47,158 bases of DNA from a virus, in IMG/VR virus record IMGVR_UViG_3300028920_000698, positions 1 through 47,158 of that record, one strand, 5' to 3'. The position numbers and the translations under genes were made by a program. Position 1 is the first letter of the stretch, and every line of letters begins with the position of its first letter. The notes beneath the pieces are model-generated. The model was given only the letters and a program-made list of their open reading frames with translations. It did no database searches and was not told the DNA's origin. Positions 40,878-47,158 of this stretch are shown in pieces.

Positions 40878-41310
40878 GGACATGAAGGAAGAAAATTTTA
40901 GGAAAACAAAGGCAATTCGGCCTAAAACAGAAAAAGAATTAATAAATTATATTAAAGAATTTTCCAGTAGGACACACGACTATGGGACTTGTGTTTATGC
41001 CATGTCCTTTGCTGCGACGGCAGCTTTTAATTATGTTGCACACAAACTTGGTGTAACTGGATTTCAGGCCAGGTGTGCTGATATGGATATTTTAAGACAG
41101 ACAAGAAATTTGGAGTGGGGTGCTATTTTAGACTATGAAAACTTATTATATCCGCAATTTAAATACAAGTTTAAGTCTTATGAACAATTATTAATGGAGA
41201 ATCGTGAGGAATTGAGCAAGAGAGCAAAGAAACTTTTAGAAAAATATCCAGACGCATATTCCAACGTGGTTGCTCATTGGAAAAAATTAACTGAGGTGAA
41301 CCATGAGTAA
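40867..41310 (+). CDS. Conserved phage protein of unknown function
   Basis: 147 residues. The central THDYGTCVYAMSFAATAAFN and LGVTGFQARCADMDILRQTR are a pattern I recall from several phage hypothetical proteins in early regions. No catalytic motif. It ends at the first G-rich element. Confidence 0.65.
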   Translation: MKIKDMKEENFRKTKAIRPKTEKELINYIKEFSSRTHDYGTCVYAMSFAATAAFNYVAHKLGVTGFQARCADMDILRQTRNLEWGAILDYENLLYPQFKYKFKSYEQLLMENREELSKRAKKLLEKYPDAYSNVVAHWKKLTEVNHE

Positions 41311-41316
41311 GAAAGA

Positions 41317-41337
41317 GGCGATAGGGGGTGGGGAATG
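41317..41337 (+). repeat. G-rich intercistronic element, copy 1
   Basis: Ends in GCGATAGGGGGTGGGGAATG, whose last bases are the start codon of the MT-A70 gene. It acts as a ribosome-binding site. An 11-codon frame (41303-41338) also ends within it. Other copies: 41919, 42443, 42821, 43341 and 43563. Confidence 0.85.
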
Positions 41338-41949
41338 AAGAAATACCAGATAATTTATGCTGATCCACCGTGGCCATTCGGGAGCATTAGATCAAGCAAG
41401 AAGATAGGTGGAAAGTTTCAGAGATATAAACCTGATACAACGGTTGGCGACGGTAGATATAGTACAATGTCTGGTGAGGAAATAGTTAGGTTGCCGATAA
41501 AAGCCCTTGCTGATAATGACTGTGTATTATTTATGTGGTTTTGCGAAACCAAATTACCTCTTGCATTAAGAGTAATTGAGTCGTGGGGATTTAAATATGT
41601 CAACATTGCTTTTATTTGGAATAAGAAGGAAAAGTCGGGAAAGGATGTCTGTTATTATGGTGGATGGACAATGCGGGGAAGTGAGATGGTAATGCTTGGC
41701 GTGAGGGGGAAGATACATGGTTATATCAAGTCTCATAAAATACGCCAAAAAGTAGAGGCGATAAGGGACAAAAGATTTCATTCGAGGAAACCCCCCATAA
41801 TACGAGATAAGATTGTAGAACTTATGGGTGAATTACCCCGCATAGAACTCTTTGCCCGTGAAAAGACCCCCGGCTGGGATGTCTGGGGTAACGAAGTAGA
41901 AAGTGATATTGATCTCAAGGCGATAGGGGGTGGGGAGAGAAATGGATAA
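41335..41949 (+). CDS. MT-A70-family adenine methyltransferase
   Basis: 204 residues. DPPW (10-13) is the catalytic motif of MT-A70 N6-adenine methyltransferases, with GFKYVNIAFIWNK and GSEMVMLGVRG as typical beta strands and SRKPPIIRDKI near the C-terminus. It ends KAIGGGERNG, encoded by the next copy of the G-rich element. Likely protects phage DNA or marks it. Confidence 0.9.
   Translation: MKKYQIIYADPPWPFGSIRSSKKIGGKFQRYKPDTTVGDGRYSTMSGEEIVRLPIKALADNDCVLFMWFCETKLPLALRVIESWGFKYVNIAFIWNKKEKSGKDVCYYGGWTMRGSEMVMLGVRGKIHGYIKSHKIRQKVEAIRDKRFHSRKPPIIRDKIVELMGELPRIELFAREKTPGWDVWGNEVESDIDLKAIGGGERNG
41919..41936 (+). repeat. G-rich intercistronic element, copy 2
   Basis: GGCGATAGGGGGTGGGGA, followed by GAGAA and the ATG at 41942. 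The repeat is translated as the C-terminal AIGGGE of the MT-A70 protein. Confidence 0.85.
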
Positions 41950-42442
41950 AAATAAGTTTATTTTAGATGCTTGTTGTGGGAAAAGAATGATGTGGTTTAA
42001 CAAGAGTCATAAAAATGTTTTGTTTTTGGATAAAAGGTCATCTGTTTGCCCTGATGTTGTGGGGGATTTTCGTGACTTAGGGTTTTTTGACAAAACTTTT
42101 AAATTGGTGGTTTGGGATGTTCCGCATATTATACAAAAAGAAATTGGCAAAAGTCTTGTTGCCGAAAATTATGGAGTTTTAAGTCCTGATACATGGGAAA
42201 ATGATTTAACACAAGGATTTAATGAATGTTGGCGAGTTCTAGATGATTTTGGTGTATTGATATTTAAGTGGAGTGATTGTAATAAGTGGGCAAATATTAG
42301 TCGGGATGCGACAGTTAAAAAAATTCTTTCATTGTTTAAGGTTGAGCCTTTGTTTGGTCATAAAACTAAGGCAAAATTTGATATAAAAGAAAACAAAAGA
42401 ATAAGTGCAACTTATTGGTTTTGTTTTATGAAATTAGATTAA
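41942..42442 (+). CDS. SAM-dependent methyltransferase-like protein
   Basis: 166 residues. FILDACCGKRMMWFNK (motif I-like, DACCG) and LVVWDVPH (motif IV-like, in place of DPPH) plus FGVLIFKWSDC suggest a class I methyltransferase fold common in phage early regions. The Pro-Pro of the catalytic tetrapeptide is changed to Val-Pro, so activity is uncertain. ATG 41942 is chosen over GTG 41930 because of GGGGAGAG. Confidence 0.65.
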   Translation: MDKNKFILDACCGKRMMWFNKSHKNVLFLDKRSSVCPDVVGDFRDLGFFDKTFKLVVWDVPHIIQKEIGKSLVAENYGVLSPDTWENDLTQGFNECWRVLDDFGVLIFKWSDCNKWANISRDATVKKILSLFKVEPLFGHKTKAKFDIKENKRISATYWFCFMKLD

Positions 42443-42463
42443 GGCGATAGGGAGTGGGGAATG
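42443..42463 (+). repeat. G-rich intercistronic element, copy 3
   Basis: Same element with one change (GCGATAGGGAGTGGGGAATG), ending in the start codon of the next gene. Confidence 0.85.
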
Positions 42464-42841
42464 ATGTATTGCCCTTATTGTAATGGTGATGCTGAATGGG
42501 TAGAAAATAAAGGGGTTTATGGGAAGAATTATGGCAAGTCTGTAATGATTTGGCTATGCCGTAAATGTGATGCTTATGTTGGATGCCACAATAATACCAA
42601 AGAACCTCTTGGAACAATGGCTGATAGAGAAACAAGGGAGTGGCGTAAAAAAGCCCATGCAACATTTGACCCTATTTGGAAAAGCGGAAAGGTGAAAAGA
42701 GATAGAGCGTATGGTTTTCTTAAAAGAAGATTCGGGGCGGATTTTCATATCGGAGAATGTAATGTTGACCAATGTAAGGATATTATAAATTTATGTAAAA
42801 CAGATGAATGGTTTATCAAGTCGATAGGGGGTGGGGAATGA
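42461..42841 (+). CDS. Zinc-finger-containing protein (DUF3268-like)
   Basis: 126 residues. CPYC (residues 4-7) and CRKC (about 33-36) form a zinc ribbon, followed by AYVGCHNNTKEPLGTMAD and a basic helical part, as in the phage zinc-finger-containing family PF11672. It ends SIGGGE, again encoded by the repeated element. Role unknown. Confidence 0.75.
   Translation: MMYCPYCNGDAEWVENKGVYGKNYGKSVMIWLCRKCDAYVGCHNNTKEPLGTMADRETREWRKKAHATFDPIWKSGKVKRDRAYGFLKRRFGADFHIGECNVDQCKDIINLCKTDEWFIKSIGGGE
42821..42840 (+). repeat. G-rich intercistronic element, copy 4
   Basis: TCGATAGGGGGTGGGGAATG, supplying the start codon of the 48-residue gene at 42838. Confidence 0.85.
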
Positions 42842-42984
42842 AGAATATACCTAAAGAAATATGGTTACAGGTTGGAGATTGTGAGAGTTGTAATGATTTT
42901 AATAAATTATCCGAAGTAACTTGGTACACAGATAAAATCAATGATAATGATATTAAATATATTTTGAGTACGGAAAATGAATGA
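42838..42984 (+). CDS. Small phage protein, 48 residues
   Basis: MKNIPKEIWLQVGDCESCND with EVTWYTDKINDNDIKYI at the C-terminus. I recall short phage proteins with this LQVGD and TDKINDxDIKY pattern. It starts from element copy 4 and overlaps both neighbours. Function unknown. Confidence 0.6.
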   Translation: MKNIPKEIWLQVGDCESCNDFNKLSEVTWYTDKINDNDIKYILSTENE

Positions 42985-43348
42985 TAATTATGCGACAGAT
43001 AACAAAATAATGGCACTTTTTGATGGATGGTTTGATCCCTGTCCATTTAATAATGCGGGGAATATCGGTGCTTTATGGGGAACAGATGGTCTTGAAAAAG
43101 ATTGGGAAAATAAAACATTTGTGAATCCTCCATATTCTAACCCCTTGCCTTGGATAAAGAAAGCTATTCAGGAAAGCATAAAAGGTAAAACTGTTGTAAT
43201 GTTGTTGCGGATGGACACATCTACAAAATGGTTTAAAGAATTGCAAGAGGCCGGGGCAGTTTTTTTGTGGGTTAATGGAAGGTTAAGATTTAGAACCGGG
43301 AAACCTGCAAATTTTCCGTCTATGTTGGCTATTCTTGAAAGGCGATAG
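42977..43348 (+). CDS. dam: Phage N6-adenine methyltransferase (Dam-type, PF05869)
   Basis: 123 residues, short for a Dam enzyme. DPCP (20-23), FVNPPYSNPLPW (NPPY 50-53) and VVMLLRMDTSTKWF are the motifs of the phage DNA N-6-adenine methyltransferase family. It is the third DNA methyltransferase in the early region. Confidence 0.88.
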   Translation: MNDNYATDNKIMALFDGWFDPCPFNNAGNIGALWGTDGLEKDWENKTFVNPPYSNPLPWIKKAIQESIKGKTVVMLLRMDTSTKWFKELQEAGAVFLWVNGRLRFRTGKPANFPSMLAILERR

Positions 43349-43361
43349 GGGGTGGGGAGTG
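43341..43361 (+). repeat. G-rich intercistronic element, copy 5
   Basis: GCGATAGGGGGTGGGGAGTG: the final ATG is replaced by GTG, which fixes the next gene's start at 43359. Confidence 0.85.
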
Positions 43362-43553
43362 AAGGATAACGGAAAATTACGAAGATACAATCAATGGGCT
43401 GGCAATCCCAATGGCGAGTTAGAAGATGTCAAAAAATGCGTTCAAGAAGTAAGCGATTCTTCTGGATGGCATTTTTATCAATGTAGCAGAAAGCGTGGTT
43501 TTGGAAAAAACGGTTTATATTGTAAACAACACGCAAAAAGAAATCCGGCGTGA
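43359..43553 (+). CDS. Small Cys/His-containing phage protein
   Basis: 64 residues from GTG 43359. RRYNQWAGNPNGELEDVKKC and YQCSRKRGFGKNGLYCKQHA: the C...C...C-x-x-H set is a putative zinc site. I recall phage hypothetical proteins with the N-Q-W-A-G-N-P and Y-C-K-Q-H-A pattern. Function unknown. Confidence 0.65.
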   Translation: MKDNGKLRRYNQWAGNPNGELEDVKKCVQEVSDSSGWHFYQCSRKRGFGKNGLYCKQHAKRNPA

Positions 43554-43562
43554 AAGATAAGA

Positions 43563-43583
43563 GGCGATAGGGGGTGGGGAATG
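43563..43583 (+). repeat. G-rich intercistronic element, copy 6
   Basis: GCGATAGGGGGTGGGGAATG again, ending in the start codon of the CSFGE-repeat gene. Confidence 0.85.
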
Positions 43584-43952
43584 AGAAAATACACTTTAGT
43601 CGAAGTTGAAAAATTTGAACGAAACAAAAACGGTATTTTGTATTTGCCGACAGGTGATTATACGTTAATAAGCAGGTTTGGCAAGTGGTGCAGTTTCGGC
43701 GAGGGGTGCAGTTTTGGCGAGTGGTGCAGTTTCGGCGAGGGGTGCAAATATTGCGATTTTGTTTTTAAAGTTTTGATTAATTTGAGTGGGTTGTATAAAT
43801 ATCAGATACGCATATATTGCAACGAAGATAAATATATTTTGTCAATCGGTTGCCACAATTTTAAAACAGTTACAGAAGCGGTCGAATATGGGAAGAAAAA
43901 TAATTGTTATTGCAAAAAAACGCATGAGGTTGTGAAGAAAATATTAAGTTAA
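43581..43952 (+). CDS. Protein with CSFGE hexapeptide repeats
   Basis: 123 residues. Residues about 36-55 are WCSFGEGCSFGEWCSFGEGC: three and a half copies of a six-residue unit. The flanking sequences are beta-rich, and the C-terminus ends with a Cys-Lys-rich helix. The repeat resembles left-handed beta-helix or pentapeptide-type solenoids in which each Cys stacks; metal binding is also possible. Confidence 0.6.
   Translation: MRKYTLVEVEKFERNKNGILYLPTGDYTLISRFGKWCSFGEGCSFGEWCSFGEGCKYCDFVFKVLINLSGLYKYQIRIYCNEDKYILSIGCHNFKTVTEAVEYGKKNNCYCKKTHEVVKKILS
43686..43746 (+). repeat. 18-base tandem repeat (CSFGE units)
   Basis: Units 43686-43703, 43704-43721, 43722-43739 and a partial one. First and third are identical (TGGTGCAGTTTCGGCGAG). 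Repeat number could change by slippage. Confidence 0.9.
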
Positions 43953-44006
43953 TTTTAGGAGAGTGGATTGCTTTGTTATTTCATTTGGGGGTGAAATTAT
44001 TTTAAT

Positions 44007-45113
44007 ATGAGTTATTCTGAATATTTCAAAACATACGATTTACCTAGAACGACCACGCAGGTTGATAGTTTATATCATTGGCAGCATGGTGAGACTTTCC
44101 CACCGGTCATAGTCGAGCTCAACCCGATCCATGCCTGTAACCAGAAATGTCGGTATTGTTATACACAGAAAAAGGGGCATCCTAAAGAAAGGTTATCGAG
44201 TGAGTTGTTGAGGCGGTTGCCGGAAGAACTGGAAACCTATGGGGTTCAGTCTGTTCTTATTCAAGGGACTGGTGAGCCGTTGATGAATAAGGATTTAAAA
44301 ATATTCCTTGTTAATACAAAACTTAAAATCGGATTAACGACTAACGGGGTATTGTTTAATCAGGTATGGCAAGATGATGTTTTGGATAAGCTGCATTATG
44401 TTAGGTTTAGCGTGTTGGATCGGAATCCAGAAAGATATGCCAAACTTCATGGGACAACTGTTTCTGATTGGGAAAAACTTATTAACAATATCGCATATAT
44501 GAATAAATTAAGGCATGAAAAAGAGATTCCCGTTGCTATGTGGGGAACGATTTATGTCCATGAAGATAATTATAGGCATATTGGAGATATTATTTCTTTT
44601 TTCCGGGGGTTGGGTATGGATTATTTAGTTATTCAGGAATCACGATATGGTAATTATTCGCTTGATCCCAGTGATTATAGATATTTTTCAGAAACCATTT
44701 CTCGGGAAGCAATTAAAGATATTCAGCGGGAGATTCTTTTACAGGATTCTAATGAGTGTCGGGTAAAATGCAGGTTTCCGATTAATGATGAAACCTTTTT
44801 TGTCGGTATGGATAAAACCACTTGGAAAAAAGATTTTTGTCAGGGGATATATTTTTACGGGATTATTTCATCTGATGCCAATATTTATCCCTGTTGGCGG
44901 TTTTGGGGAAACGATAAGGATTACAGTTATGGTGATCTTACTAAGCAGACATTCAGGGAAATTTGGGAAGGTATGCGTAGGCAAGAGATAATAAAGAGGG
45001 TTTTGACTACTTCACCTCAGGGGGAAGAATGTGCCATATGTAATGCTACGAAACTGAATACTATTTTAGCGCAATATAATCAACCTAATTCATGGCGGGG
45101 GTTTTTAATATGA
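44007..45113 (+). CDS. Radical SAM enzyme with C-terminal Cys cluster (SPASM-like)
   Basis: 368 residues. ACNQKCRYCY gives the CxxxCxxC motif (Cys44, 48, 51) that holds the catalytic [4Fe-4S] cluster; QGTGEPL is the GGE-type SAM motif. Further Cys at CRVKC, DFCQG, IYPCWRFW and ECAICN suggest an auxiliary cluster of the SPASM/twitch type. The reaction is unknown. It starts the accessory operon; its stop overlaps the FkbM gene start. The 54 bases before it hold only spacer. Confidence 0.85.
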   Translation: MSYSEYFKTYDLPRTTTQVDSLYHWQHGETFPPVIVELNPIHACNQKCRYCYTQKKGHPKERLSSELLRRLPEELETYGVQSVLIQGTGEPLMNKDLKIFLVNTKLKIGLTTNGVLFNQVWQDDVLDKLHYVRFSVLDRNPERYAKLHGTTVSDWEKLINNIAYMNKLRHEKEIPVAMWGTIYVHEDNYRHIGDIISFFRGLGMDYLVIQESRYGNYSLDPSDYRYFSETISREAIKDIQREILLQDSNECRVKCRFPINDETFFVGMDKTTWKKDFCQGIYFYGIISSDANIYPCWRFWGNDKDYSYGDLTKQTFREIWEGMRRQEIIKRVLTTSPQGEECAICNATKLNTILAQYNQPNSWRGFLI

Positions 45114-46162
45114 AACAATATAGTGCCGATTTCTTTAGTGGTAAAACTGTGTTTGTTTATGGGGCTGGGGATGGTTGCGAAACATTGTTTTCGTTTGTCC
45201 TAGATAGGTTTGGAATAACGCCGTCTGCTATTCTTGATGCTGATTCAAAGAAGATCGGGGAAAAGCACGGGGTCAATATATATTCACCGTATAATTTTCG
45301 GTTGACCGCTAAAGAGATGGAAAACGGCGTTATTATAATTTCTCTTGGAGATAAGAAGCAGTATCCAAATATTATTAATTTACTGGAACGCATGGGGTTC
45401 AAGTATATCTTATCCGCTATGGATATATACGAATATCACCTGCCATACACTCATTCCGGTAAAATAGATTTTAAGAATAATAAAAAAGATATTGAAGATG
45501 CCCGGAAATTATTTAAAGACAAACTCAGTCTTACTATTTATGACAAAATTATTGAAATGTATCAAACGGAAAGGATCACTAAAATCCCGCGACAAAAGAA
45601 CGAAAAACAATATTATCCAAGAGATATTTGGATTAACTTGCGGCGTTCTATATTTTGCGGTGCATATACTGGCGATACTTTGCCACCTATGGGATTGAGG
45701 TTATCCGTATCCACAATGGTTTGTTTTGAGCCTAACCGAGAAAGTTTTTTAAAATTACGGGAAACAGTTGGAAACAATTATGCGTTTGCCGATACAGTTA
45801 TATTATTACCAACGGGGGTATATAGTTCTACTGTGCGATTACCGTTTGTTGAACGCAAGATGAACTCATCTATCACAGGCAATTCGGATAACCATATTCA
45901 ATGTTGCGCGATTGATGATATCTTGCCGAACTTTTTTCCAACATATATTACTATGGACATTGAGGGGTCTGAACTTGAAGCATTGAAAGGTGCTGCTCGC
46001 ACTATTCAAAAAAATCATCCCCACATGGCTATTTCAGTTTACCACACCCCTGAGCACATATGGGAGATACCATTATATATTAATTATTTATATAATGGTT
46101 ATCAATTAACTCTTAGAAACTATACTGGCTATTTAGCCGAAACCATCCTATACGCCCTATGA
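45110..46162 (+). CDS. FkbM-type methyltransferase with N-terminal Rossmann-like domain
   Basis: 350 residues from the ATG at 45110, which overlaps the radical SAM stop; the frame is open from 45092. TVFVYGAGDGCETLFSFV at the N-terminus is a nucleotide-binding-like domain frequent in FkbM proteins; FCGAYTGDT is motif I, VCFEPNRESFLKL post-I, TYITMDIEGSELEALKG and MAISVYHTPEHIWEIPLYIN the FkbM signature. It O-methylates small metabolites or sugars. Overlaps the Fe-alcohol dehydrogenase by 4 bases. Confidence 0.88.
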   Translation: MKQYSADFFSGKTVFVYGAGDGCETLFSFVLDRFGITPSAILDADSKKIGEKHGVNIYSPYNFRLTAKEMENGVIIISLGDKKQYPNIINLLERMGFKYILSAMDIYEYHLPYTHSGKIDFKNNKKDIEDARKLFKDKLSLTIYDKIIEMYQTERITKIPRQKNEKQYYPRDIWINLRRSIFCGAYTGDTLPPMGLRLSVSTMVCFEPNRESFLKLRETVGNNYAFADTVILLPTGVYSSTVRLPFVERKMNSSITGNSDNHIQCCAIDDILPNFFPTYITMDIEGSELEALKGAARTIQKNHPHMAISVYHTPEHIWEIPLYINYLYNGYQLTLRNYTGYLAETILYAL

Positions 46163-47158
46163 TAAACGCAAACCATTACAATCCTATTAAGTTTATTTTT
46201 GGAAAAGATGCAGAACTTGAGGTAGGTGAGCAGATCAGTAAATATTCTCATAACATAATGGTAATTTATTACGGTAAAGCACCAGGTAAACTTGTTGATC
46301 GTATAAGCAATTCGCTTGGCGCATTTCAAGTTAAATACAGTAATCATTTTGGAGTTAAACCCAATCCCAGGGCGGACTTAGTTTATTCGTTAATCAATAT
46401 TTGTCGGGAAAAGAATATTGATATGGTGTTAGCCGTTGGGGGTGGTAGCGTCATTGATACCGCTAAAGCCGTTGCCGTTGGTGTACCCTATTCGGGTGAT
46501 TTTTTTGGTTTTTATGTTAAGGGGATTAAGCCTAAACAGGCTTTGAATATAGGTGTTATTCTCACTACCGCAGGGTCCGGGAGTGAAACAAGTAATGCGT
46601 CTGTTATTGTAAATGGGGTTAAACGAACGTTTATTAATGATGTTTTATTTCCTAGATTTTCGATACTTAATCCCGAATTAACTTATTCCGTTCCATATCA
46701 TATATCTATGTACGGGATTATTGACGGCATTACTCATGCGCTAGAACGGTATTACTCAAGAACCGATTACACAATGCTGACAAGTGGGTTATGCGAATCG
46801 GTGGTATCAACATTAATCCATTATGGCAAACAGATTAAAAACAATTTGACGGACTATAACATAAGAGCCGAGATTATGTGGGCGTGTAAACTGGCACATG
46901 ATAACTCTTGCGGATTTGGGCGTAAACAGGATTGGTCTTGCCATACCATATCGCATGAGATCGGTGGGATATATGATTTCTCGCATGGCGCGATACTGGG
47001 GGTTTTGTTCCCGGCATGGATGAAATATGTCGGGGTTGCGGATGATTTCAATTTTATTGAGTTTTTAGAAAACGAAAATGTGCCTCATACATTGAGGGCA
47101 TTGGGTATACCAGACGATTCCAGGTTTGAAGAAATTGCCGTAAGGTCGTGTGCTATAT
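46159..47158 (+). CDS. Iron-containing alcohol dehydrogenase, N-terminal and catalytic part (continues at base 1)
   Basis: 333 residues in this window; the C-terminus is at 145-221 of the left end. GGGSVIDTAKAVA is the nucleotide-binding loop; IIDGITHALE supplies Asp and His metal ligands; SHEIGGIYDFSHGAIL supplies two further His ligands. These four are the metal site of the YqhD/group III family. Broad NAD(P)H-dependent aldehyde/alcohol oxidoreductases are typical; in glycan or phosphonate operons they reduce semialdehydes. It is fourth-last before the terminator at 965 in the operon starting at 44007. Confidence 0.9.
   Translation, partial: MINANHYNPIKFIFGKDAELEVGEQISKYSHNIMVIYYGKAPGKLVDRISNSLGAFQVKYSNHFGVKPNPRADLVYSLINICREKNIDMVLAVGGGSVIDTAKAVAVGVPYSGDFFGFYVKGIKPKQALNIGVILTTAGSGSETSNASVIVNGVKRTFINDVLFPRFSILNPELTYSVPYHISMYGIIDGITHALERYYSRTDYTMLTSGLCESVVSTLIHYGKQIKNNLTDYNIRAEIMWACKLAHDNSCGFGRKQDWSCHTISHEIGGIYDFSHGAILGVLFPAWMKYVGVADDFNFIEFLENENVPHTLRALGIPDDSRFEEIAVRSCAI
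47015..47158. repeat. Terminal direct repeat, right copy
   Basis: Same sequence as 1-144 apart from G at 47032 (T at 18). Marks the closing point of the circular contig. Confidence 0.93.

Noticed and set aside
43686-43746. CRISPR-like repeat array
   Set aside because: The 18-base units are contiguous without spacers and in frame, so they are a coding repeat.

Overview
The window looks like the complete genome of an uncultivated, strictly lytic-looking, short-tailed (podovirus-like) dsDNA bacteriophage. The first 144 bases recur as the last 144 (one mismatch), so the contig closes into a circle of about 47,014 bp, and an iron-dependent alcohol dehydrogenase gene runs across the junction. Essentially every gene is on the + strand, with stop/start overlaps throughout. 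I see no integrase, repressor, tRNA or CRISPR array. The host is probably a Gram-negative (diderm) bacterium, because there are lipoprotein signals, a spanin-like pair and a heptosyltransferase-family enzyme. It is plausibly anaerobic, because there is a stand-alone class III ribonucleotide reductase glycyl-radical domain and a radical SAM enzyme.

Layout. About 44.0 kb through the junction to 0.7 kb is an accessory metabolic block: radical SAM, FkbM-type methyltransferase, Fe-alcohol dehydrogenase and a duplicated TIGR04076-like protein. A strong terminator follows at 965-1006, then a sigma-region-4-like HTH protein, Cys-rich small proteins, the NrdD-tail-like protein and a family 2 glycosyltransferase. 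2.6-10.1 kb is packaging and head: DUF5681-like protein, large terminase, portal, scaffold, N4-gp56-like major capsid protein and a small head protein, closed by a terminator. 10.1-16.5 kb is an eight-gene glycan block (four glycosyltransferases, two methyltransferases, an SGNH hydrolase and a sulfotransferase-like protein) set inside the virion genes. 16.5-21.3 kb encodes secreted and LamG-domain proteins and a lipoprotein. 22.8-33.3 kb is neck, tail, fibre and ejection genes, with an acetyltransferase between fibre genes. 33.4-34.4 kb is a membrane/lysis block without a recognisable endolysin.

A good sigma70-type promoter at 34447-34475 and a structured leader open the early region. This contains ERF annealing protein, YqaJ exonuclease, a replication initiator-like protein, an HNH protein and a C5-cytosine methyltransferase that overlaps a long second reading frame. 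After a 337-bp non-coding stretch with inverted repeats and a candidate structured RNA come small genes and further methyltransferases (MT-A70, phage Dam). Several of these are preceded by copies of one G-rich sequence, GCGATAGGGGGTGGGGAATG.

The most unusual points are: (1) the dcm gene, whose two hydrophilic insertions coincide with family-like sequence in another frame, and which sits between two copies of a 17-bp repeat; (2) the repeated G-rich intercistronic element; (3) the glycan block and the radical SAM/FkbM/Fe-ADH block; (4) an autonomous NrdD glycyl-radical domain; (5) two candidate structured RNAs. Functions are assigned by reading motifs; no database search was run.
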